In this document: piece by piece, positions 9,085-17,063 of the stretch
How positions within the stretch are numbered: position 1 is the first letter of the stretch
Layout: every line of letters starts with the position of its first letter
Source of the DNA: CAYXLI01 sp964464925
GTDB taxonomy: Bacteria; Acidobacteriota; Terriglobia; Bryobacterales; Bryobacteraceae
NCBI GenBank assembly: GCA_964464925.1
Contig: CAYXLI010000001.1
Span: 310,001-374,000, forward strand
Length of the DNA stretch: 64,000 nucleotides
Direction: 5' to 3'
Notes under the pieces: generated by a model
Database searches by the model: none
The model's input: the letters and a program-made list of their open reading frames with translations, nothing else
What the model was told of the DNA's origin: nothing
Program-made: the position numbers and the translations under genes

Positions 9085-10656
9085 TCACTTTGTTTGTGCG
9101 GTGCCGTACAGAGCCAGCATGCGCCGGGCCCGGTCTGTATCTCCAGCTTTGAGGGATAGATCGGCGAGCGAGCGTGCGCAGTTCGGCAATCCCGGGTCAT
9201 GTTCGATGTGGGTAGCGCATTCGGCTTCCAAGTGGTCGATGACGCGCTGCCCCTTCGGGATCTCCTGAACACCGGCAGGCACTTGGCGCATAAACACAAG
9301 CGCCTGCGCGTCCTCATACACCAGCTTCCAATCCGTGTTGGCGGGATTCCCTAGCGCCAGCACAATCGGGTACAGCGTGCCGCTTCCATATTCGAATCCG
9401 TTCAGCACGATTGTTCCGGCCGCATATTTGGACAACAGCGCGTCCCGCTCCGGGCTATACAGGATCTTCTGGTAATCCTGATACACGGATTCATTCAGCG
9501 CGCGCCCATCGATGAAGACCTTCTGTTGCGGCCATAGGCGCCAGATGAGATAGCCGCCATATTCATAGGTATTCCAAAGATTCCCACTCACTGGGTGCGA
9601 TTGGAGGAACTCCGCTGCGCGCGCTGGATAAGCCCACTCGGCGGCCGAGAGCCGGAACATGCCTCCATGCAGGAGACACGCGGCCGCGCCTGCGGTGGCG
9701 AGGGACGCCGCAGCGATGGATGGAAGAGGCCACGGAAAGTAAGTGGCGATCAACACCGGTGCCACGATGCCGATCAGGATGATATTCCGGAATGCGGTGA
9801 GCGCCGCGACAGCAAAGGCCACGAATAGGATACAGTCCACCAATCGAACTTTTCTGCGCGACCAGAGCATCACCGCTGCCCCGAGATAGAGCAGCAGATC
9901 GAACGTGTAGGGAGGTCCCCAAAAATAGGGCATCTTCCACTCGGTCAAGGTAGAGGTGAGATAGCTGGACCGGTAGTCGACCAGAGTTCGCACGACGCCG
10001 AAGAAGTTCGGATTCAGTCCTGATGCGAGCACTGCAATTGGAGCGATCCATCGGATGCGCCTGTCAACCAGCCAATATGCACCGAGCACCACCCATCCAA
10101 GAAAGAAGCCGCCATGGCAATTGGCCCAGATCAAGGCCAGCACCGGAAGCCAAAGCAGGCCTCGTCCTGTCTCCAGGATCAGAAGAAACACCGGAATCAT
10201 GAAGAACGTAATCAACGCGGGACGGTCGGCCGTGAACCACATCGCGATACTCGCGGTTCCTGCCGCGGCCAGCACGGCCCACCAGAATTGCTGTGTTCTG
10301 TGGAACGCGATCCGACTAACCACGAAACACATTGCCGCCAATAACGTCGCACGCGCCAGCACCACACCGGCAAACCCCGCGGCGGAATACACGAACCACA
10401 TCAATACCTGTGCCAGCCATTCGTGCGTAAGATTGAAATGGCGAACGCGCTCCTCGCCGGGATAGGCAGGAGCACCGGTATTGGTCGTATAGGAAAACGG
10501 GTCCGGAACGGGCAGCTTGTGCTGGACCGCCACATATTCGCCGGTCTTCAGGTGCCACCAGAAGTCCGGGTCTGCACTTTGCTGGGAGAAAAGGCCTAGG
10601 AGGAGGACCGCGCCGATCACGACTGTGATGCGCTGAATCCAAATGGAAGAGGGCAC
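9085..10656 (-). CDS. Polytopic membrane protein, GT-C-like, with C-terminal soluble tail
   Basis: A 523-residue protein with roughly ten hydrophobic segments across residues 8-330, followed by a soluble region. Near the N-terminus it carries DPDFWWHLKTGE, a motif I associate with uncharacterised bacterial membrane proteins resembling lipid-linked-sugar glycosyltransferases (GT-C). The second half contains GGYLIWRLWPQQKVFIDGRA, also typical of that group, and a short TPR-like helical tail (CARSLADLSLKAGDTDRARRML). The likely role is membrane glycosylation or polymer assembly, but no substrate can be inferred. It converges with ilvD. Classification as a glycosyltransferase is inference from topology and motif memory. 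Confidence 0.7.
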   Translation of the reverse strand: MPSSIWIQRITVVIGAVLLLGLFSQQSADPDFWWHLKTGEYVAVQHKLPVPDPFSYTTNTGAPAYPGEERVRHFNLTHEWLAQVLMWFVYSAAGFAGVVLARATLLAAMCFVVSRIAFHRTQQFWWAVLAAAGTASIAMWFTADRPALITFFMIPVFLLILETGRGLLWLPVLALIWANCHGGFFLGWVVLGAYWLVDRRIRWIAPIAVLASGLNPNFFGVVRTLVDYRSSYLTSTLTEWKMPYFWGPPYTFDLLLYLGAAVMLWSRRKVRLVDCILFVAFAVAALTAFRNIILIGIVAPVLIATYFPWPLPSIAAASLATAGAAACLLHGGMFRLSAAEWAYPARAAEFLQSHPVSGNLWNTYEYGGYLIWRLWPQQKVFIDGRALNESVYQDYQKILYSPERDALLSKYAAGTIVLNGFEYGSGTLYPIVLALGNPANTDWKLVYEDAQALVFMRQVPAGVQEIPKGQRVIDHLEAECATHIEHDPGLPNCARSLADLSLKAGDTDRARRMLALYGTAQTK

Positions 10657-10705
10657 CTAAAAATTATGCCTCGTCAGAGGAATCTGTGGGTCACTGATCC
10701 GGTCA

Positions 10706-10879
10706 ATGGTGTCGGGAAACTCGGCTCGCGTAGCCGGCGAACCCGCTGCCGATCGTGGCGCGTCGGCTTCTTTCGTAGCCAGTTACCTTTCGAACCAATT
10801 TGACCTCCATGGTAAGCGTTACGCCGTCACGGGGAGAATCAATCTGCTAAAAGGGCGCACGACGTTAGTGTCCCCCTGA
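10706..10879 (+). CDS. Possible small ORF in the 10.66-10.88 kb gap
   Basis: The 226-bp stretch between the membrane protein and the TetR operator holds one 57-residue forward ORF (ATG at 10706, TGA at 10877). Its second half, FDLHGKRYAVTGRINLLKG, looks protein-like. There is no convincing ribosome-binding site and the first half is low in pattern, so it may be a gene remnant or chance. Nothing else is visible in this gap. Confidence 0.2.
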   Translation: MVSGNSARVAGEPAADRGASASFVASYLSNQFDLHGKRYAVTGRINLLKGRTTLVSP

Positions 10880-10882
10880 AAA

Positions 10883-10914
10883 GTGCCAATATGGAAATAT
10901 TGCCATATCGGCAC
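10883..10914. promoter_or_regulatory. Inverted repeat, probable TetR operator
   Basis: GTGCCAATATGG at 10883-10894 and CCATATCGGCAC at 10903-10914 are inverted copies matching at 11 of 12 positions, separated by 8 bases. The repeat sits about 20 bp before the likely regulator start. Its size and position fit an operator through which the TetR protein represses its own gene. The longest open frame of the regulator would begin inside the left arm, which argues for a later start codon. Confidence 0.6.
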
Positions 10915-10933
10915 ATTTGTGAGACTATCAGGT

Positions 10934-11581
10934 GTGGATACTAGTTCGGGGTTAGAGGCCGGGTTGAGGGAGCGAAAGCGACGCGAAACCCGAGCCACTC
11001 TAAGCCTTGCAGCGATTCGGCTGTGCGTTCAGCGTGGGTGGGAAAGTGTGACAGTAGACGACATCGCAGCGGCTGCGAACGTATCCCCCCGGACCTTTCG
11101 GAACTACTTTTCCACCAAAGCGGAGGCGGTCGCCGCCGGACACCTGGAGCGCATGCTGCGCATTGCCGATGAGTTACGCACTCGTCCCGCCAGTGAACCG
11201 CTTTGGGCCGCGATCGCGAACTCCGTGGCAGCGCAGTTTGAGCCGCCAGCGCAGAAGAGTGAAGCGGTACGGGACGTCAACAGTTGGCTGGAGCGGATTC
11301 GGTTTATTCTCACTGAACCAGCGATTCACGGCGAGGTTCTTAAGGCATCCGCAGTGGCACAAGTTGAATTGGCTGAGGTCATCGCCGAGCGCGTCGGCGC
11401 ACGGCGCGTGAACGATCTCTACCCCCAAGTGGCGGCGGCTGTCGTGACAGCGGTTGTCGGAACTGTTGTGGACCGCTGGTTGCGAGACGGCCCCTCCGGT
11501 CCCATCATTCCTCTCCTGCACAAGGCATTCGAACTGGTTGCGACCGGCTTTCCGGAGAATAAGGCGAAAACCGCCAAGTAG
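10934..11581 (+). CDS. TetR-family transcriptional regulator
   Basis: A repressor-like protein of about 215 residues. The N-terminal helix-turn-helix lies in RETRATLSLAAIRL...VTVDDIAAAANVSPRTFRNY, closely following the TetR DNA-binding pattern; the C-terminal two thirds are helical and divergent, as expected of a ligand-binding domain. In-frame GTG codons at 10883, 10919 and 10934 are all possible. I prefer the last because the first lies inside the palindromic operator, although no start has a strong ribosome-binding site. The next gene follows 68 bp downstream on the same strand and is the most likely regulated target besides itself. The inducer is unknown. Confidence 0.85.
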   Translation: MDTSSGLEAGLRERKRRETRATLSLAAIRLCVQRGWESVTVDDIAAAANVSPRTFRNYFSTKAEAVAAGHLERMLRIADELRTRPASEPLWAAIANSVAAQFEPPAQKSEAVRDVNSWLERIRFILTEPAIHGEVLKASAVAQVELAEVIAERVGARRVNDLYPQVAAAVVTAVVGTVVDRWLRDGPSGPIIPLLHKAFELVATGFPENKAKTAK

Positions 11582-11589
11582 TCATCAAT

Positions 11590-11609
11590 CCCGCACTACA
11601 GACTGCGGG
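11590..11609 (+). terminator. Weak stem-loop after the TetR gene
   Basis: CCCGCA (11590-11595) pairs with TGCGGG (11604-11609) across an 8-base loop, just after the TetR stop, followed by only a modestly T-rich TTCCGTTC. It could attenuate read-through into the next gene. A true terminator is doubtful. Confidence 0.25.
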
Positions 11610-11649
11610 TTCCGTTCATCAACAAATGCAGGCCAGGGAGGCACGAACT

Positions 11650-12693
11650 ATGCGTTTCAAAGGAATAAACTACGATACAGGCTTCATCAGCGCGGGGACT
11701 ACCACGCGCGAACCATTTGACCCACACGTCGTGAAACGAGAGATGCAGATCATCCACGATGACCTGCATTGCAACGCAGTTCGCATAACCGGCGGGTATC
11801 CAGAACGGCTCGGGAGTGCCGCGGCCCACGCCGCCGAGGCGGGTCTCGAAGTGTGGTTCTGCCCGTTCACGAACAACCTGACGAGTGAAGAAGTCCTCGA
11901 TCTGCTGGCCGACTGCGCCGATCGCGCCGAACGCCTGCGCAAGCGGGGTGCGGAGATCGTTTTGCTCACGGGCTCGGAGCTTAGCCTGATGACTGCCGGC
12001 ATCCTGCCTGGAGACACGCTCGCAGACCGGGCAGCGTCCTTGGCTGACCCGCAGCGCCTGCGCCCACTGATCCCAGAGATCCGTGCCCGCATGAAGGAGT
12101 TGCTAGGGAACGCGGTGGAGGTGGTCCGCGCGCGTTTCGGCGGGAAACTGAGCTACGCCTCGGTTCCGCTCGATGGAGTGGATTGGGGGCCGTTCGACAT
12201 CATTTCGACGGACGCTGGTTATCGAACGGCCCAGATGGCCGCGCGCTTCCGCGACGACATCCGCGCATATGTCGCGCAGGGAAGAGCACAGGGCAAGCCT
12301 GTAGCGATCACGGAATTCGGGTGCGCCGCCTTCCGGGGCGCGGCCGAGCAGGCAAGCCGGGGGATATCAGATGTCGTCGAGTGGGATGATCGCGCCCGGC
12401 CGGTCCGGTTGAAGGGCGAATACATGCGCGACGAGGATGAGCAGGCCCGGTATATTAGCGAATTGCTGGACGTCTTTCATACGGAGGGCGTTGACAGCGC
12501 GTTCGTGTACACGTTCGCGCGATATGATCTGGCGGACCGCAGCCCATCGCACGATGACTTCGACATGGCAAGCGCCGGCCTAGTTAGAGTTCTCGACGAG
12601 GGACGCTGTGGTCAGCGCTACCCCGACATGCCGTGGGAGCCCAAGGCCGCGTTCAACGCGCTCGCCGACTACTACGGCGGGCTCGACCGATAG
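11650..12693 (+). CDS. Glycoside-hydrolase-like TIM-barrel protein
   Basis: A 347-residue protein starting MRFKGINYDTGF. The start is set by AGGGAGG at 11635-11641, 8 bases before the ATG; an earlier in-frame ATG at 11626 is less likely. Alternating strands such as EVWFCPFTNN, EIVLLTGSELSL, DIISTDAGY, PVAITEFGCA and SAFVYTFARYD fit a (beta/alpha)8 barrel. The glutamates in TGSELS and ITEFG stand where retaining glycosidases place acid/base and nucleophile. Similar proteins are, I recall, sometimes labelled abortive infection protein in databases without clear support. No signal peptide is seen, so it is probably cytoplasmic. It follows the TetR gene and precedes an IS transposase, in a patch that may be acquired. 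The substrate is unknown. Confidence 0.6.
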   Translation: MRFKGINYDTGFISAGTTTREPFDPHVVKREMQIIHDDLHCNAVRITGGYPERLGSAAAHAAEAGLEVWFCPFTNNLTSEEVLDLLADCADRAERLRKRGAEIVLLTGSELSLMTAGILPGDTLADRAASLADPQRLRPLIPEIRARMKELLGNAVEVVRARFGGKLSYASVPLDGVDWGPFDIISTDAGYRTAQMAARFRDDIRAYVAQGRAQGKPVAITEFGCAAFRGAAEQASRGISDVVEWDDRARPVRLKGEYMRDEDEQARYISELLDVFHTEGVDSAFVYTFARYDLADRSPSHDDFDMASAGLVRVLDEGRCGQRYPDMPWEPKAAFNALADYYGGLDR

Positions 12694-12797
12694 CCAACGA
12701 ATCGACCACAGCGTTACCAGCGTGTTGATCAGCCCCCCGGCCGCTCTGCCGGGCGCGGTTTATTGTAGCGGTTCTCGCCGGTGCCCATTTCCACTTC

Positions 12798-14051
12798 ATG
12801 CTGCAGCTCATCACGATTTTAAATCGCGGTCACCGTTTTCCCGGTTTCGTTTATCACCGGGCCCGCTTCAGTTCGGATCACAAGAGCATTGAAATCGCCG
12901 TACGTCCGCGCAAGGGTTCGACGGCGATCTGTTCGCGCTGCCATCAGCCCGCGCCCGGTTACGATCAACTCGCCGAACGGCGCTTCGAGTTCATCCCTTT
13001 CTGGGGATTCCTGGTTTTTCTGCTTTATACCATGCGGCGCGTGGACTGCCAGCGTTGTCAGGCCGTCATCGTCGAGGAAGTTCCGTGGAGCGACGGCAAG
13101 CGCACGCTGACCCGTGCCTACATGTTGTTTCTGGCCCGCTGGGCGCGTCGGCTGTCGTGGAAAGAAACGGCCGAAGCTTTTCATACTTCATGGGAAAAGG
13201 TTTTTGACGCCGTCGAGCATGTCGTCACCTTTGGGCTCAAACATCGGGCCCTGGGCCAGATCGACGCCATTGGAGTCGACGAGATCCAGTACGCCAAAGG
13301 GCACAAGTACCCGACGCTGGTTTACCAGATCGATCTTGACGTCACACGCCTGCTCTGGGTGGGCAAGGAAAGAACGATCGAATCCTTTCAGGGATTCTTC
13401 ACCCTCATCGGCGCCGAAGTGGCTTCGAAGATCGCCTTCGTTTGTTCCGACATGTGGGAGCCTTACCTGAAAATCATCCGCGAGAAGTGCTCCGAGGCTC
13501 TCCATATCCTGGACCGTTTCCATATCGTGGCCAAAATGAACAAGGCGCTCGACGAAATCCGCGCCGGCGAATCGCGCCGCATTACCAGCGAAGGCCGGAT
13601 GCCCGTGCTGAAGAAGTCGCGCTGGCTGCTGCTGAAGCGCGAAGAGAATCTGAAAACCGAACAGCGCTTCCGGCTCCGCGATCTGCTCCGCTACAACCTG
13701 AAGACCGTCCGCGCTTACCTTCTTAAGGAAGCCTTTCAGCAGCTCTGGGACTACAACTCCCCCGCCTGGGCCGGAAAGTTCCTCGATGAATGGTGTCGTC
13801 AGGTGATGCGCTCCCGCATCGAACCCATGAAGAAGATCGCCCGCTCACTACGTCAACACCGCGAGCTGATCCTCAACTATTTCCACGCCCAAAAGCTGCT
13901 TTCCAGCGGCGTTGTGGAGGGCTTAAACAACAAAGCCAAAGTCACCATGAGAAAATCCTACGGGTTCCGCACCTTCCGCTGCCTCGAACTCGCCCTCTAT
14001 CACTCACTTGGCAAGCTGCCCGAACCCGAATCCACCCACAATTTCTTCTGA
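12798..14051 (+). CDS. ISL3-family transposase
   Basis: An apparently intact 417-residue DDE transposase. The N-terminal zinc-ribbon segment has CSRCHQ and CQRCQ pairs. A helix-turn-helix region (LSWKETAEAFHTSWEKVFDAV) precedes a catalytic core with IGVDEIQYAKG (first Asp), VCSDMWEPYL (second Asp), LDRFHIV and, late, SSGVVEGLNNKAK (the Glu). This order is diagnostic of the ISL3 family. The flanking 100 bases on each side show no convincing terminal inverted repeats or 8-bp target duplication, so the element borders are undefined. The element may be degenerate at its ends or a stranded transposase gene. Only one copy lies in this window. Confidence 0.9.
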   Translation: MLQLITILNRGHRFPGFVYHRARFSSDHKSIEIAVRPRKGSTAICSRCHQPAPGYDQLAERRFEFIPFWGFLVFLLYTMRRVDCQRCQAVIVEEVPWSDGKRTLTRAYMLFLARWARRLSWKETAEAFHTSWEKVFDAVEHVVTFGLKHRALGQIDAIGVDEIQYAKGHKYPTLVYQIDLDVTRLLWVGKERTIESFQGFFTLIGAEVASKIAFVCSDMWEPYLKIIREKCSEALHILDRFHIVAKMNKALDEIRAGESRRITSEGRMPVLKKSRWLLLKREENLKTEQRFRLRDLLRYNLKTVRAYLLKEAFQQLWDYNSPAWAGKFLDEWCRQVMRSRIEPMKKIARSLRQHRELILNYFHAQKLLSSGVVEGLNNKAKVTMRKSYGFRTFRCLELALYHSLGKLPEPESTHNFF

Positions 14052-14083
14052 CGAGCCAAAATTATAGGTGTACAAATATGAAT

Positions 14084-14112
14084 GGCCGTCTGCCCATAAA
14101 GGGCAGACGGCC
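14084..14112. terminator. Strong 12-bp hairpin beside an A8 tract
   Basis: GGCCGTCTGCCC (14084-14095) and GGGCAGACGGCC (14101-14112) form a perfect 12-bp stem with a 5-base loop, followed on the forward strand by eight A. It lies between the transposase stop and the trxA stop. For the leftward trxA transcript the U-run precedes rather than follows the stem, so it is not a canonical intrinsic terminator in either direction. It may still block 3' exonucleases or end transcription from trxA imperfectly. Confidence 0.5.
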
Positions 14113-14133
14113 AAAAAAAACTCGAATGACGCG

Positions 14134-14475
14134 TTAGCTTGCTACCGTCGTGTGCTGGTCCAGCAAAGAAGACAACTGGCTCTTGCCCATTGTCCCAACG
14201 TGCTGGCTCACCACTTTGCCGCCCTTGAATACCATCAGGGTGGGAATGCTGCGGATTCCATAACGCGCAGCAACGCCGCTGTTGTGGTCCACGTTGAGCT
14301 TGCCAACCTTCACCTTGCCCTTGTATTCGGTCGCGATTGCGTCCACAGTGGGCGTCATCTGGCGGCAAGGGCCGCACCATTCTGCCCAAAAGTCCACAAG
14401 GACGGGCACGTCCGAGCTCAGGACCTCTTTATCAAAATCCTGATCAGAAAAGTTCAAAGTGTTATCGCCTGCCAT
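14134..14475 (-). CDS. trxA: Thioredoxin
   Basis: A 113-residue cytoplasmic disulfide reductase. The active site WCGPC is at residues 33-37 within VDFWAEWCGPCRQM, the cis-proline lies in SIPTLMVF, and the fold length is standard for thioredoxin 1. The start MAGDNTLNF is supported by GGAGA 7 bases upstream. The frame is open further upstream into glgA, but that extension has no domain match. It follows glgA by 47 bp on the same strand, so the two may share a transcript. No signal peptide is present. Confidence 0.95.
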   Translation of the reverse strand: MAGDNTLNFSDQDFDKEVLSSDVPVLVDFWAEWCGPCRQMTPTVDAIATEYKGKVKVGKLNVDHNSGVAARYGIRSIPTLMVFKGGKVVSQHVGTMGKSQLSSLLDQHTTVAS

Positions 14476-14522
14476 GAATTCGTCTCCGTAGTTGTAAAGA
14501 TGGTTTATCCGGGCCAAAGGAT

Positions 14523-15947
14523 TCACCCGACCAGTCGCCTGTAAAGCGCGCTGTACTCGGCCGCGGATGCCTGCCAGGAAAAGTCCTTTGCCATTCCTTT
14601 CCTCACCATCCGCATCCATCGGACCGGATCACGGTAAACTGCCAGCGCCTCGCGGATCGCGCCGAGCAGGGCCGTTCCAGCATACTCCTGGAACTTGAAG
14701 CCCGTCTCCTTATCGATGGTATCATCCAGGCCGCCCGTTGCGCGGACGACAGGGACGGAACCGTAACGCAAACTGTAGATTTGATTTAGTCCGCAGGGTT
14801 CGTACCGGCTCGGCATCAGGAACATGTCTGAACCCGCCTCGATCTTATGCGCCAGGGCGTTGTCGTATGTCACCTGTACACCGACCCGGTCCGGACAAGC
14901 CTCCGCAATGCCGTGGAACAAAGCCTCATAACGGGGCTCGCCGCTGCCGATGACCACCAAGCTCAAATCCTCCTGAATCAAATCGTATGCAATCTGTTCA
15001 ATGAGGTCGAACCCTTTTTGATCCGCGAATCTGGAAACAATCCCGAATAGAGGCCGATGCATGTTCGAATCAGGCAATCCGAATTCCCGCAACAGATCGG
15101 CCTTGCAAGCCCGCTTGCCAGAAAGATCCTGCAAGGAGTAGTTGCAGCGGATGAACCGATCCTTCTCCGGACTCCACTCGTCGTAATCGACTCCGTTCAC
15201 GATTCCGGAAAGCACTGAGGAGCGGGCGCGCAGCAGCCCGTCGAGCCCGAAGCCGTACTCAGGGGTCTGGATCTCGCGTACATACGCCTGGCTAACGGTG
15301 GTGATCCAGTCGGCGAAAACAATGCCCCCCTTCAGGTAATTCACAGCGCCCCAAAATTCCAATAAATCGGGGCGAAGCAACGTCCGGCTGAGCCCGATAT
15401 CATTTAGGGCAGAAGCGGGGAAAAGTCCCTGGTAACCGAGGTTGTGGATGGTGAGCAGAACCTTCATGCCGATGAATGTCGGATCGCCGCGCAACTCGGT
15501 TTTCAAAATAGGGCCGAGCAAGGATGCCTGCCAGTCATGGCAATGAAACAAATTCGGGCGGAAAATCCACCGGGCTACAACGAAAGCCGCACGGCACAAT
15601 GCGGCGAAGCGGATGTGATTGTCTGGATAATCTCCATCGCGCGTATTGTAGAGGCTCTCGCGCGCATAGAGGGCGGGGCAATCCAGCAAGTAGATGGGTA
15701 CGCCTTCCCAACTCAACGCGAGAATGTCAGCCGAGTAATCAACTCCACCCATCCGAAAGCGAAAATTTTCATACGCCTTGATGGTGTCCCGCAGATACGG
15801 CGTCGCGTTTGGGTACAGGGGCAAAAGAACGCGTACGTCATCACCTTGTTCTCTGAGGGCCTTTGGCAAGGCGCCGACCACGTCCGCCAAGCCTCCAGTT
15901 TTGGCAAACGGGATGGCCTCGGAAGCCACCATCAGAACTTTGCTCAT
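14523..15947 (-). CDS. glgA: Glycogen synthase (ADP-glucose starch synthase)
   Basis: A 474-residue GT5 glycosyltransferase that extends alpha-1,4-glucan chains from ADP-glucose to make glycogen. The ADP-glucose-binding KTGGLADVVGALPKAL motif starts at residue 16. The acceptor-site HCHDWQAS lies near residue 137. The C-terminal SRYEPCGLNQIYSLRYGSVPVVRATGGL is the conserved nucleotide-sugar region with the catalytic Glu. Length is typical. No glgB, glgC or glgP is in the window, so the rest of the pathway must lie elsewhere. It is followed by trxA and preceded, in the same direction, by two coiled-coil protein genes. Confidence 0.95.
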   Translation of the reverse strand: MSKVLMVASEAIPFAKTGGLADVVGALPKALREQGDDVRVLLPLYPNATPYLRDTIKAYENFRFRMGGVDYSADILALSWEGVPIYLLDCPALYARESLYNTRDGDYPDNHIRFAALCRAAFVVARWIFRPNLFHCHDWQASLLGPILKTELRGDPTFIGMKVLLTIHNLGYQGLFPASALNDIGLSRTLLRPDLLEFWGAVNYLKGGIVFADWITTVSQAYVREIQTPEYGFGLDGLLRARSSVLSGIVNGVDYDEWSPEKDRFIRCNYSLQDLSGKRACKADLLREFGLPDSNMHRPLFGIVSRFADQKGFDLIEQIAYDLIQEDLSLVVIGSGEPRYEALFHGIAEACPDRVGVQVTYDNALAHKIEAGSDMFLMPSRYEPCGLNQIYSLRYGSVPVVRATGGLDDTIDKETGFKFQEYAGTALLGAIREALAVYRDPVRWMRMVRKGMAKDFSWQASAAEYSALYRRLVG

Positions 15948-15999
15948 TACTACTGATTCTAGAGGTAGTTCGTTTAAGGTTTTGTAGATTAGCGGCGAA

Positions 16000-16941
16000 T
16001 CACTTTTTCGGAGTGGCGAGATAGCCGATCACACGGTCGCGCCGGATTTCATTGACGACCAATTCGTAAAGTTCTTCTTCCACTTTCTCGTAAGGACCTT
16101 TCACCTTAGAGACGTAGAACTGCAACGGCTCATTCAGGTTACGGTCGCGCTTCTCGGTCTTTTTATCGCCGCTGGTGATCTCGAGCGTGAAGTGATTCTT
16201 CTTGAGGTCCGTCTTCTTCAATGCGACCATGATGTCCGCAATTCGCACCGGCTGCTTAGTACGGGGCAGGTTGAGCTCGAAGTAGTTCTTCTCGCCTACT
16301 GCTTTTAGTGCTTCCAGCTCGCGCCGGTTTGTGGCGATCAACCCGCTCTGGACGCCGAGTTCTCCGTTCACCCGGCGGAGCGCCGCAACCGTTCGATCCA
16401 GCGCGAGACGGCTTTCCTGCATCTGGGACTTCACAGTTCCGACTTCCTCAGCTACTACACCGATCTGGCTGTGCGTTTCCTGCTTCACCTTGAACAGCTC
16501 GGTGCGAAGCGTGTCTTCGGTCTGGCTCTGGCGCTGCCGTTCCTGGGCAAGGCGGGTGGAGATCTGGTCGACGCGCCGCAACGCTTCCGCCTTCACCTCG
16601 CCGGTCTGTGATTCCAATTGCTTCCGGGCCTGATCGAGTTCGGCTTGCAGGCTGGCTAGTGTCTTGTTAGTCGATTTGGAATGGCTGTTGGATTGGGCCC
16701 CGATACGGCCCATCTGTTCGTTTGTTTGCTGCTTGTAAGCATCGAACTCTGCCCGCAAGCTGTTCAGCCGCGATACATAGGAGCCGAACTGGACGGCGAC
16801 AAATGCATTCACCGCGAGCATGGCAAGCGCCAAACCGTATAACACCGCACGGCCCGCACTGCTTGCTGGGCGCGCTATGGGGACAAGTTCCGGTTTTCGT
16901 TGAGAACGGTCGCGCGAATCGTGAACTGGCCAACTAGACAT
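16000..16941 (-). CDS. Membrane-anchored coiled-coil protein, paralog 2
   Basis: A 313-residue protein with a short cytoplasmic head, one transmembrane helix (about residues 32-52, GLALAMLAVNAFVAVQFGSY) and a long heptad-rich coiled coil (about 55-215), then a compact C-terminal domain. That domain contains NYFELNLPRTKQPVRIADI and ends NEPLQFYVSKVKGPYEKVEE...RDRVIGYLATPKK. It is clearly a paralog of the protein encoded directly upstream, with the C-terminal 100 residues most alike. No family is recognised. The topology (single span, rod, globular tip) suggests a periplasmic tether or spacer, but that is inference. A 52-bp gap separates it from glgA. Confidence 0.75.
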   Translation of the reverse strand: MSSWPVHDSRDRSQRKPELVPIARPASSAGRAVLYGLALAMLAVNAFVAVQFGSYVSRLNSLRAEFDAYKQQTNEQMGRIGAQSNSHSKSTNKTLASLQAELDQARKQLESQTGEVKAEALRRVDQISTRLAQERQRQSQTEDTLRTELFKVKQETHSQIGVVAEEVGTVKSQMQESRLALDRTVAALRRVNGELGVQSGLIATNRRELEALKAVGEKNYFELNLPRTKQPVRIADIMVALKKTDLKKNHFTLEITSGDKKTEKRDRNLNEPLQFYVSKVKGPYEKVEEELYELVVNEIRRDRVIGYLATPKK

Positions 16942-17034
16942 AGACCCTAATGTCTACTTTCGGATCCGGTTGGATCTAGTGCACTAAGCGAAAGCACTGA
17001 ATCAATTTCGTAAGCAGTCTTACTGGCAAAGTCC

Positions 17035-17059
17035 CTTTGCGGGGGATCGCCCCCCAAAG
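17035..17059 (-). terminator. GC-rich stem-loop between the two coiled-coil paralogs
   Basis: CTTTG plus GGGGG (17035-17045, one bulged C) pairs with CCCCC plus CAAAG (17050-17059) around an ATCG loop, giving ten pairs five bases after the stop of the upstream paralog. No T-run follows on the leftward strand. It is more likely an attenuator or mRNA-stability element than a full terminator. Confidence 0.4.
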
Positions 17060-17063
17060 AGGC

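Noticed and set aside
12690..14133. Terminal inverted repeats and target duplication of the ISL3 element
   Set aside because: I compared both flanks and found only short imperfect matches, so I give no element borders.
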